Part shown: positions 6,672-13,262 of the stretch, in pieces
Position numbering within the stretch: the stretch's first letter is position 1
Layout: each line of letters opens with the position of its first letter
Assembly: GCA_002368685.1 (NCBI GenBank)
Contig: DFEN01000092.1
Coordinates: forward strand, 1-13,262
Origin: Lachnospiraceae bacterium UBA3801
Lineage (GTDB): Bacteria > Bacillota > Clostridia > Lachnospirales > Lachnospiraceae
DNA length: 13,262 bases
Direction of reading: 5' to 3'
The notes under the pieces: generated by a model
Databases searched by the model: none
The model's input: the letters and a program-made list of their open reading frames with translations, nothing else
What the model was told of the DNA's origin: nothing
Program-made: the position numbers and the translations under genes

Positions 6672-6700
6672 AAAAGACTGAATTCAGAAAGGAAATAGAA

Positions 6701-7972
6701 ATGAAAATCATGATTGTAGGCGGCGGAGGCCGTGAGCACGCAATTGCCTGGGCCGTAGCCAAGAGCCCTAAATGTGAGAAACTATACGCAGCACCAGGAA
6801 ATGCCGGAATAGCAGAACTGGCTGAATGCGTAAATATATCAGTAATGGATGCGCCAGCTCTTGTTGCATTTGCAAAGGAAAAGGACGTAGACTTCGTTAT
6901 AGTAGCACCAGATGATCCACTAGCAGCAGGAGTTGCTGATGCGTTCCTCGATGCAGGAATCAAGACTTTTGGACCACGCAAGAATGCAGCTATCATCGAA
7001 GCTTCAAAGGCTTTCTCCAAAGACCTTATGAAGAAGTACAACATTCCTTCAGCAGCATATGAGACCTTCGAGGATGCAGACGAAGCTATCAAGTACCTCG
7101 AGTCACAGGAGGCCCCATATGTACTTAAGGCAGATGGTCTAGCTCTTGGAAAGGGCGTACTGATATGCCAGACTCTTGAAGAGGCAAAGGCTGGAATCCA
7201 GGAGATAATGGTAGATAAGAAGTTTGGTGAAGCAGGAAACAAGGTTGTCATTGAAGAGTTCATGACAGGCCGTGAGGTTTCAGTTCTTTGCTTCTCAGAT
7301 GGTAAAACTATTCTTCCTATGACCTCTGCACAGGATCATAAGCGTGCAGGCGATGGCGATACAGGCCTTAATACAGGCGGCATGGGTACATTTTCACCTA
7401 GCCCATTCTATACTGATGAAGTAGCTAAGTTCTGTGAGGAAAATGTATATCAGAGAACAATTGATGCGATGGCTTCAGAGGGCAGAGAATTCAAGGGAGT
7501 TCTTTTCTGCGGACTTATGCTTACAGAGAAGGGACCTCGAGTTTTGGAGTTCAATGCTCGTTTTGGTGATCCAGAGGCTCAGGTTGTTATTCCTAGACTT
7601 AAGAATGATATAGTTGAAGTTATGGAAGCGTGCGTGGATGGAACTCTTGATCAGATAGATCTTCAGTTTGAGGATAATGCAGCAGTTTGCGTTATGCTTG
7701 CATCTGATGGATATCCTGTTTCTTATGAGAAGGGATACGAGATCAGAGGACTTGAGAACTTCAAGGATAAGGATGGTTACTATGTATTCCATTCTGGAAC
7801 AAAATTTGATGGTGACAAGGTTGTTACAAACGGTGGTAGAGTACTTGGTGTAACAGCTATTGGAAATGATCTTGTAGAAGCAAGGGCAAATGCCTATAAG
7901 GCGACTGAATTAATAGACTTTGATAATAAATACATGAGACATGATATAGGTAAAGCGATAGATGAGAGATAA
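6701..7972 (+). CDS. purD: Phosphoribosylamine-glycine ligase (GAR synthetase)
   Basis: PurD joins phosphoribosylamine and glycine with ATP to give GAR, the substrate of PurN. The 423-aa protein is an intact ATP-grasp enzyme of normal length. It begins with the typical MKIMIVGGGGREHAIAW segment (residues 1-17). It has the YVLKADGLALGKGV ATP-binding loop (140-153), the QDHKRAGDGDTGLNTGGMG region (211-229) and the VLEFNARFGDPEAQV segment with metal and ATP ligands (starting near residue 283). ATG 6701 is chosen because AAAGGA at 6688-6693 is 7 nt upstream and the family N-terminus begins there; a GTG at 6668 would add 11 residues read from the 3' arm of the fold-back element. Its last 11 nt overlap the clpC start. 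Confidence 0.97.
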   Translation: MKIMIVGGGGREHAIAWAVAKSPKCEKLYAAPGNAGIAELAECVNISVMDAPALVAFAKEKDVDFVIVAPDDPLAAGVADAFLDAGIKTFGPRKNAAIIEASKAFSKDLMKKYNIPSAAYETFEDADEAIKYLESQEAPYVLKADGLALGKGVLICQTLEEAKAGIQEIMVDKKFGEAGNKVVIEEFMTGREVSVLCFSDGKTILPMTSAQDHKRAGDGDTGLNTGGMGTFSPSPFYTDEVAKFCEENVYQRTIDAMASEGREFKGVLFCGLMLTEKGPRVLEFNARFGDPEAQVVIPRLKNDIVEVMEACVDGTLDQIDLQFEDNAAVCVMLASDGYPVSYEKGYEIRGLENFKDKDGYYVFHSGTKFDGDKVVTNGGRVLGVTAIGNDLVEARANAYKATELIDFDNKYMRHDIGKAIDER

Positions 7973-10430
7973 ACTGCCTTTTTCCGAAACTGCTGAGCTT
8001 GTGCTTGAGGGCGCAAAGGAGCTGGCAGATAGACTGAATAATGATTACGTAGATGTCAGACATATAATTATTTCCCTTTATACTACACATAAGGGTCTGG
8101 CATATAGAGTCATGCTCAAAAATGGAATAAGAGGCGAAGAAATTCATTATATAGTAGATGGACTGGCTAGTGAATCCAATGCCATAGGGCATCTGGGCAC
8201 TACCGGTCAGTTTACCGATAGAACTAAGAGCATTTTGGAAGGAGCCTCTGAGGATGCAAAGCGCCTCGGAGCTAAGGAAATCGGAACTGAGCATATAGTT
8301 ATGAGTATAGTTCGAGACCGAAATCCAGACCTGAATGCTCTTTTTAAGAGCAAAAAATTAAATCCATATTCTGTATGTCAGGAAATGCTCCTTGCAGCAG
8401 GACTCTCTGTTGAGGACAGCAAGGCATATATTAAAGAGCATATTCATGAAGCAGGTCCAGCGAAGAAGACTACTAAGAAGAAATCAGTTCTTGAGAAATA
8501 TTCTAGAGATATGACCCAGGAGGCAAAACTCGGAAAGCTTGATCCTGTTATTGGAAGATATGATGAGATAGTCAGGGTTATGCAGATACTTGGAAGACGT
8601 AGCAAGAATAATGCTTGCCTTGTGGGAGAGCCAGGTGTTGGTAAGACTGCGATAGTTGAAGGTATAGCTCAGCTGATAGCCAGAGGAGATGTTCCTGAGA
8701 GCCTTGAAGGAAAGAGAATAATGAGCCTGGATCTAGCTGGTATGCTAGCAGGTACCAGATACCGTGGTGATTTTGAAGAGAGAGTCAAGAATGCAATAGA
8801 CGAAGTTAAGGCGGATCCTAGTATTATTCTTTTTATAGATGAGCTACATTCTCTTGTTGGAGCTGGTGGTGCAGAAGGTACACATGATGCAGCAAATATT
8901 TTTAAGCCTGCGCTTTCTAGAGGCGATATACATGTACTTGGTGCGACTACACTCGAGGAATATAGAAAGTATATCGAGAAGGATGCAGCTCTCGAAAGAA
9001 GGTTCCAGCCTGTAAAGGTTGAGGAGCCTACTGCGGCTGAAACAATAGAGATACTTGAGGGGCTAAAGCATAGATATGAAGAGTTCCACAGCGTTCATAT
9101 ATCTGATGAAACTATACAGTATGCAGTGACTCTGTCTGTCAGATATATAAATGACAGATTCCTTCCTGATAAGGCTATTGATATCTTGGACGAGGCGTGT
9201 GCCAGAGTAAGGCTTGGAAAGGTTCCTAAGGATTTTATATATTCCGGTAAGGAATCTGTACTTGATGAATTAACTGAAGATATAGAGGATGCTCTTAGAG
9301 CGGGCGATATAAATGCCGCTTCAAAGCTTAGAAAGAAAAGAGATAGGTATCTCCAGAAGCAGGAAGATAAAAAGCTTGAAGAGGATACACTAATAGAAGT
9401 TACAGAGGAGGATGTTGCTCAGGTTGTATCAACCTGGACGAAGATTCCTGTTACTAAACTAAGTGAATCTGAGCAGACTAGACTCCTTCAACTGGAGGAT
9501 AAGCTGCATGAGAGAATAGTTGGTCAGCAGGAAGCTGTCAGTGCAGTGGCAAGTGCTATCAGAAGAAGCAGAGCAGGACTTAGATCGCCAGATAGACCGA
9601 TTGGGGCATTTCTCTTCCTGGGACCTACTGGTGTGGGTAAGACTGAGCTGTCTAAGGCTCTTGCTGAGGTTCTCTTTGGAGATGAGAAGAGTCTTATCAG
9701 AGTAGATATGTCAGAATATATGGAGAAGCATAATGTATCAAGAATGATAGGTTCTCCTCCAGGATATGTAGGCTATGATGAGGGTGGTCAGGTATCTGAA
9801 CAGATAAGGCGTAATCCATATAGCGTTGTTCTGTTTGATGAAGTTGAGAAGGCTCATCCGGATGTGTTTAATGTACTTCTTCAGGTGCTGGATGATGGAT
9901 GCATAACTGACGCGCAGGGCCGCAAGGTGGACTTCAAGAATACAATTATCATCATGACCTCTAACCTTGGAGCTAATAAGATAATAGACCCTAAGTCTAT
10001 TGGATTCGTTACAGATAATGACGAGAATAGAGCTCATGAGGATATGAAGAATATGATAATGGATGAGGTGAAGACTCTATTTAAGCCTGAGTTTATTAAT
10101 CGTCTCGATGACATTATCGTATTTAAGGCACTCGGAGACGAGGAGGTTCTAAGCATAACAGGACTTATGCTGAAGGAGCTGAAGGACCGTGTCAAGGAAA
10201 ATGCCGATATCAAGATTACCTACGGCGCTAAGCTCAAGAAATTCATTTTTGAAAAGGGCTATGATAAGAAGTTTGGAGCGCGTCCGCTCAGAAGAGCCGT
10301 GCAGCAATATATAGAAGATGAAATGGCTGAGAAGCTACTAAGTGGAGAAATTAAGAAGGGCTCTACAGTAAGTATAACGGTCGAAAATGATACTGTAAAA
10401 TTCAATGTAAAAGGACAAAAAAGTATATAA
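7962..10430 (+). CDS. clpC: ATP-dependent Clp protease ATP-binding subunit ClpC
   Basis: ClpC is a hexameric AAA+ unfoldase that feeds proteins to ClpP. The 822-aa protein has the Clp N-domain with two repeats (about 1-145) and a Lys-rich linker (168-174). The first AAA module has Walker A GEPGVGKT (222-229) and Walker B ILFIDE (289-294). A short ClpC-type middle domain (about 413-475) follows, much smaller than the ClpB coiled coil. The second AAA module has Walker A GPTGVGKT (554-561) and Walker B VVLFDE (622-627). An IGF tripeptide (680-682) stands where the ClpP-binding loop is expected. Both ATPase sites look intact. The start ATG 7962 lies 11 nt inside purD with only a weak ribosome binding site, so translation is probably coupled to purD. 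The ctsR, mcsA and mcsB genes that often precede clpC in Firmicutes are not here, but the clpC-radA order is kept apart from one small gene. Confidence 0.96.
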   Translation: MRDKLPFSETAELVLEGAKELADRLNNDYVDVRHIIISLYTTHKGLAYRVMLKNGIRGEEIHYIVDGLASESNAIGHLGTTGQFTDRTKSILEGASEDAKRLGAKEIGTEHIVMSIVRDRNPDLNALFKSKKLNPYSVCQEMLLAAGLSVEDSKAYIKEHIHEAGPAKKTTKKKSVLEKYSRDMTQEAKLGKLDPVIGRYDEIVRVMQILGRRSKNNACLVGEPGVGKTAIVEGIAQLIARGDVPESLEGKRIMSLDLAGMLAGTRYRGDFEERVKNAIDEVKADPSIILFIDELHSLVGAGGAEGTHDAANIFKPALSRGDIHVLGATTLEEYRKYIEKDAALERRFQPVKVEEPTAAETIEILEGLKHRYEEFHSVHISDETIQYAVTLSVRYINDRFLPDKAIDILDEACARVRLGKVPKDFIYSGKESVLDELTEDIEDALRAGDINAASKLRKKRDRYLQKQEDKKLEEDTLIEVTEEDVAQVVSTWTKIPVTKLSESEQTRLLQLEDKLHERIVGQQEAVSAVASAIRRSRAGLRSPDRPIGAFLFLGPTGVGKTELSKALAEVLFGDEKSLIRVDMSEYMEKHNVSRMIGSPPGYVGYDEGGQVSEQIRRNPYSVVLFDEVEKAHPDVFNVLLQVLDDGCITDAQGRKVDFKNTIIIMTSNLGANKIIDPKSIGFVTDNDENRAHEDMKNMIMDEVKTLFKPEFINRLDDIIVFKALGDEEVLSITGLMLKELKDRVKENADIKITYGAKLKKFIFEKGYDKKFGARPLRRAVQQYIEDEMAEKLLSGEIKKGSTVSITVENDTVKFNVKGQKSI

Positions 10431-10510
10431 ATATTAGTGGTAATTAGAACTAATTTTTGTTATCATAAAAGAGGTTACATTACTAGCGATATTTCAGGAG
10501 GTATTAATAA

Positions 10511-10924
10511 ATGGCAGTAATAGATGAACTTATCCGTGAAGAGGAAAATGGCTCTATAAGCTTCGGAAATTATGAACTTCCAACCAAGACAAAGAAGGAT
10601 GGATTTGAATATAATGGCGACAGCTACAAGATCAAAACTTTTAACGAGATTACAAAGCTTGAAAGAAATGGGATGTTCGTATATGAGTCAGTTCCAGGAA
10701 CTGTAGTTCATGAATTTAGAGCAAATGATTCAAAGGTTATGTTCAGTGTTGAGGGTGAAAGTGATGCGCAGGTAACACTTGAACTTGAGCCTGAAACAGA
10801 ATATAAGGTTCATGTTGATGACGTATATGTTGGAAAGATGAAGACTAACCTAGGTGGAAAGCTCAGCATCAGTGTAGAGCTTGAGGAAAATGATCAGGTT
10901 GGTGTAGTTATAGAGAAGAACTAA
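10511..10924 (+). CDS. Conserved protein of unknown function (often labelled 'endosialidase')
   Basis: This is a 137-aa acidic, soluble protein with no signal peptide or membrane helix. I recall close relatives in Lachnospiraceae annotated 'endosialidase', but nothing here supports that: it is far too short for a sialidase catalytic domain and has no Asp-box repeats. What is visible is an N-terminal segment with SISFGNYELPTKTKKDGF (residues 15-32), a likely conserved core ITKLERNGMFVYESVPGT (46-63), and a C-terminal half of alternating hydrophobic and charged residues that looks like an all-beta domain, about 65-135. The start has a strong AGGAGG (10496-10501) 9 nt upstream. It lies between clpC (80 nt) and radA, and a strong hairpin follows its stop, so it may be the last gene of the clpC unit. 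Function unknown; the setting hints at stress or housekeeping but proves nothing. Confidence 0.8.
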   Translation: MAVIDELIREEENGSISFGNYELPTKTKKDGFEYNGDSYKIKTFNEITKLERNGMFVYESVPGTVVHEFRANDSKVMFSVEGESDAQVTLELEPETEYKVHVDDVYVGKMKTNLGGKLSISVELEENDQVGVVIEKN

Positions 10925-10949
10925 ATAATAATAGTGTTATGGGATAAGT

Positions 10950-10980
10950 GGGACGGTTCTTTGAACCGTCCCTTTAATCT
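10950..10980 (+). terminator. Hairpin terminator between the 137-aa gene and radA (GGGAC-type palindrome)
   Basis: A perfect 10-bp stem, GGGACGGTTC (10950-10959) with GAACCGTCCC (10963-10972), encloses a TTT loop and is followed by TTTAATCTTT. The T-run is interrupted, so termination may be partial. It sits only 18 nt before the radA start, leaving room for the radA ribosome binding site but no promoter between, so radA expression probably depends on read-through or a promoter before the hairpin. The sequence also resembles short intergenic palindromes seen in many Clostridia. Confidence 0.75.
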
Positions 10981-10998
10981 TTACTGACAGGAGGGGAA

Positions 10999-12369
10999 AT
11001 GGCAAAGGATAAACAGATATTTTATTGCAAGGAATGCGGAAATGAATTCAGCAAATGGCTGGGTCAATGTCCATCTTGTAAGGCTTGGAATTCATTTGTA
11101 GAAGAGAAGGTTACGAAGACAAGGACTAATAAACTTGTTTCTACTTCAGATAGACCTAAAGCAACAAGTATAAAGAATGTTTCATCTTCAGAAGAGTCAA
11201 GAATCTCAACAGATATATCAGAACTGGATAGAGTACTAGGTGGCGGAATAGTTAAGGGGTCCCTTGTGCTGGTTGGTGGTGATCCGGGAATCGGTAAATC
11301 GACTTTGCTTCTCGAAATGTGCCGCAACCTAGTTAAAGGCGAAACAAAGGTTCTATATGTATCTGGTGAGGAATCTATGTCTCAAATCAAGTCCAGAGCA
11401 GTTCGCCTAGGTATTGATGCAGGTAGTGTGATGGAAGAGAGGCTTATGCTTCTCAGTGATAACGATATGGATAATATCGAGAACCAGATAGATAGTCTGG
11501 AGGCAGAAGTTGTTGTTATAGATTCTATACAGACTATAGAAGCACCTAATGTTGATGCGGCTCCAGGTACGATTTCACAGGTTAGAGAGGTAACAGCAAG
11601 ACTGCTTCAAATTGCAAAGCAGAAGGATGCAGCAGTCTTTATAGTTGGACATGTTACTAAGGAAGGCACGGTCGCTGGACCAAGAACCCTTGAACATATG
11701 GTAGACTGTGTGCTTTATTTTGAGGGGGATGATAGTGGTGGCTTCAGACTCCTCAGAGCTAACAAGAATAGATTCGGTTCAACCAATGAAATCGGCGTCT
11801 TCAATATGACTGACAGTGGTCTAGAGGAGGTGGTTAATCCATCTGAATTCTTCCTGAATGGAAGACCCGAGAACTCATCTGGTTCTGCGGTTGTCTGCAT
11901 AGTTGAAGGAACCAGAGCCATGCTTGTAGAGCTTCAGGCTCTATGTACAGATTCCAGCTTCAGTATGCCTAGAAGAACCAGTGTTGGACTAGATTATAAC
12001 CGAGTAAATCTTCTTACTGCAGTACTTGAAAAAAGAGGCGGTATCAGCATGACAGGCTGCGACTGTTATGTAAATGTAGCAGGTGGACTTAAGATAAATG
12101 ATCCATCGACAGATCTGGGAATCATATGTGCCATCTATTCATCGTTTAGGGATAAGGCGATAGACAGCAAGACTGTGATAATAGGAGAGATAGGTCTGGC
12201 AGGAGAGATAAGAGGCGTAAGAAATATATCCCAGAGGATAAAGGAAGCTGCAAAGCTGGGATATACCAAGGCTATCGTGCCTAAGTCAAATGCCAAGCCT
12301 GAGATAGAGAAGTTGGGGGTAGAGATTCAGTATGTGTCGAATATAAGCGAAGCGTTGCATACAATATAG
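10999..12369 (+). CDS. radA: DNA repair and recombination protein RadA (Sms)
   Basis: RadA is a RecA-related ATPase that promotes branch migration and processing of recombination intermediates. The 456-aa protein is complete. It starts with a four-cysteine zinc finger (Cys10, Cys13, Cys24, Cys27). It has Walker A GDPGIGKS (94-101), Walker B VVVIDS (171-176), and the RadA-specific KNRFG motif (256-260), followed by a Lon-like C-terminal domain (about 285-456) with GGLKINDPSTDLGI and GEIGLAGEIRGV segments. ATG 10999 has AGGAGGGG at 10989-10996, closer than usual but strong, and the MAKxK start is typical of the family. It lies downstream of clpC as in many Firmicutes, though with one small gene and a hairpin in between. 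A weak palindrome follows its stop. Confidence 0.97.
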   Translation: MAKDKQIFYCKECGNEFSKWLGQCPSCKAWNSFVEEKVTKTRTNKLVSTSDRPKATSIKNVSSSEESRISTDISELDRVLGGGIVKGSLVLVGGDPGIGKSTLLLEMCRNLVKGETKVLYVSGEESMSQIKSRAVRLGIDAGSVMEERLMLLSDNDMDNIENQIDSLEAEVVVIDSIQTIEAPNVDAAPGTISQVREVTARLLQIAKQKDAAVFIVGHVTKEGTVAGPRTLEHMVDCVLYFEGDDSGGFRLLRANKNRFGSTNEIGVFNMTDSGLEEVVNPSEFFLNGRPENSSGSAVVCIVEGTRAMLVELQALCTDSSFSMPRRTSVGLDYNRVNLLTAVLEKRGGISMTGCDCYVNVAGGLKINDPSTDLGIICAIYSSFRDKAIDSKTVIIGEIGLAGEIRGVRNISQRIKEAAKLGYTKAIVPKSNAKPEIEKLGVEIQYVSNISEALHTI

Positions 12370-12381
12370 TCCTTAAGGACT
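12368..12381 (+). repeat. Perfect 14-nt palindrome overlapping the radA stop
   Basis: AGTCCTTAAGGACT is fully palindromic and could form a 5-bp stem with a TTAA loop, starting in the radA stop codon. The T-run after it (TCTTAATG) is poor. It may be a weak terminator or a binding site for a dimeric protein. A GTGGGGACA sequence like the one at 5715 follows at 12389-12397, and a lone TATAAT lies at 12400-12405 without a recognisable -35. Confidence 0.4.
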
Positions 12382-12433
12382 TCTTAATGTGGGGACATTT
12401 ATAATGGCGAAAAAAGATTATTGGAGCTAGAAA

Positions 12434-13138
12434 ATGGAACGGTTAAAGATCATAAATAGAAATCAATTAAAGTATATACTGATTATCGCCATGATAATTG
12501 ATCATATAGCGTGGAAGTTTGTTCCTACGGGAACTCTTCTGGGGCAGATTATGCACGTGATAGGAAGACTTACAGGACCTTCTATGGCGATACTTCTTGC
12601 AGAAGGATATAAATATACAAGAGATAAGAAAAGGTATGCCAAGCGTCTATTCATTTTTTCGATTATTTCGTGGCCTGCATATACCCTGTATGAACAGGCC
12701 TTTTGGCCGCTGCCTATGTTTAGTGTAATGACAACACTGTTTCTGGCATTTATTGCTATATGGATGTGGGACGAGGCTAATCTTCCGGTAGGAGTAAAGA
12801 TAGTTATTCTGTTATTTATATGTATCATTGCACTTTTTGGAGATTGGGTTTTTATTGATGTACTATGGGCATTCTTTTTCCACTACTATGAGGGGGATAA
12901 GAAGAAGCAGTGGTTGTCCTTCTGTATAATTGCGATTTTTGAATGTGTTCCATTCTTATTTATGGGCAAACAGAATTTGTTCCAGTTGGGAGTTTTTCTT
13001 ATTCCGGTTCTATTCCTGTTCTACAACGGAGAGAGCGGAAGTAAGAAACCATTTCATAAATGGTTCTTCTATGTATTCTATCCGGCACATCTGTTTATAC
13101 TATTCGTTATAGCTTTGCTTATGGGATGCTACAAATAG
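12434..13138 (+). CDS. TraX-family polytopic membrane protein
   Basis: This 234-aa integral membrane protein has about seven or eight hydrophobic helices (roughly 12-29, 36-58, 71-86, 94-112, 120-150, 160-177, 183-197 and 210-231). It matches the TraX pattern: an Asp-His pair in the first helix (residues 23-24), a GRLTGP segment (44-49), LLAEGYKYT (54-62), and a C-terminal YVFYPAHLFIL stretch (213-223). E. coli plasmid TraX acetylates the N-terminus of F-pilin, and the family belongs to the acyltransferase-3-like membrane enzymes. Chromosomal Firmicute members have no pilin partner, so their substrate is unknown, and no conjugation gene is visible here. GGAG at 12423-12426 is 7 nt before ATG 12434. 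It lies 64 nt after radA and may be transcribed with it or from a weak promoter near 12400. Confidence 0.85.
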   Translation: MERLKIINRNQLKYILIIAMIIDHIAWKFVPTGTLLGQIMHVIGRLTGPSMAILLAEGYKYTRDKKRYAKRLFIFSIISWPAYTLYEQAFWPLPMFSVMTTLFLAFIAIWMWDEANLPVGVKIVILLFICIIALFGDWVFIDVLWAFFFHYYEGDKKKQWLSFCIIAIFECVPFLFMGKQNLFQLGVFLIPVLFLFYNGESGSKKPFHKWFFYVFYPAHLFILFVIALLMGCYK

Positions 13139-13212
13139 ATTTAATTAGTTAGTAGCGCTATTTCATATTTTTTGGTAATATAGTGGATAGCGAATTTTGG
13201 AGGAAATGAAAA

Positions 13213-13262
13213 ATGGGAATGAATGTTGCATGTTTAGATCTTGAAGGAGTTCTTGTTCCAGA
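13213..13262 (+). CDS. thrH: Start of phosphoserine phosphatase / homoserine phosphotransferase ThrH (partial)
   Basis: The window ends inside a gene that begins MGMNVACLDLEGVLVP. This matches the N-terminus of ThrH, a HAD-family enzyme whose first aspartate motif is DLEGVLVP, where the more common HAD form is DxDGTL. ThrH of Pseudomonas removes phosphate from phosphoserine and can transfer it to homoserine. Asp9 would be the phosphorylated nucleophile. GGAGG at 13199-13203 is 9 nt before ATG 13213, which favours it over ATG 13219. A 6-bp inverted repeat (CGCTAT at 13156-13161, ATAGCG at 13187-13192) lies just upstream. Only 16 codons are visible. Confidence 0.8.
   Translation, partial: MGMNVACLDLEGVLVP

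Noticed and set aside
6668..6700. Upstream GTG start for purD
   Set aside because: It would add 11 residues not seen in PurD and read out of the 3' arm of the fold-back element; ATG 6701 has a proper ribosome binding site and the canonical N-terminus.
6592..7263. Minus-strand open frame of 223 codons across the fold-back element and the start of purD
   Set aside because: It is antisense to the well-supported purD coding sequence, has no family match that I recognise, and its composition follows from purD codons.
7962..10430. ClpB or ClpA instead of ClpC
   Set aside because: The middle domain is only about 60 residues, too short for ClpB, and a ClpC-type middle domain is present between the two AAA modules, unlike ClpA.
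10511..10924. Sialidase function for the 137-aa protein
   Set aside because: It is too short and has no Asp boxes or catalytic residues of sialidases.
1..13262. CRISPR array, tRNA, rRNA, insertion sequence or prophage
   Set aside because: No regular spaced repeats, no transposase or phage genes, and no recognisable tRNA or rRNA sequence were seen on either strand.

Overview
This window looks like chromosomal core DNA of an anaerobic Firmicute, most likely a Lachnospiraceae member of the Butyrivibrio/Pseudobutyrivibrio/Roseburia type. The evidence is an AT-rich sequence with heavy use of ATA and AGA codons, strong GGAGG-type ribosome binding sites, a clpC-radA neighbourhood, a cytosolic LacI-like sensor fused to GGDEF, a ThrH-type phosphatase, and a small protein that many Lachnospiraceae annotations label 'endosialidase'. 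The genus is an inference. I see no phage, insertion sequence, CRISPR array, tRNA or rRNA.

Layout. Positions 1-30 are the last codons of a gene whose terminal peptide matches the FtsZ C-terminal tail, followed by a strong terminator (46-80). A second transcription unit (135-2127) holds a family 2 glycosyltransferase, an uncharacterised coiled-coil protein and a hotdog-fold thioesterase, tightly packed and ending in a hairpin shared with a convergent gene. That gene (4460-2142, minus strand) is a three-part cytosolic sensor: a LacI-type ligand-binding domain, a middle region, and a diguanylate cyclase domain. A divergent intergenic region (4461-4684) carries a near-consensus sigma-A promoter for purM.

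Positions 4685-7972 encode three enzymes of de novo purine synthesis, PurM (AIR synthetase), PurN (GAR formyltransferase) and PurD (GAR synthetase). PurD makes GAR, PurN formylates it, and PurM closes the imidazole ring of the later intermediate. purM and purN are close together, but purD is set apart by 301 bp holding a likely promoter and a GC-rich 174-nt fold-back element (6498-6671). This element is the most unusual thing in the window: an outer stem, a 24-bp stem with one bulge, and an internal branched structure. It is probably a structured RNA leader of purD or a small fold-back repeat element.

clpC starts inside the end of purD (11-nt overlap), with none of the ctsR-mcsA-mcsB genes that precede it in many Firmicutes. 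It is followed by a 137-aa conserved protein of unknown function, a 10-bp-stem terminator hairpin, radA (recombination and branch migration), a TraX-family membrane protein, and the start of a thrH gene cut by the window end. Short GGGAC-type palindromic sequences occur in three intergenic gaps.
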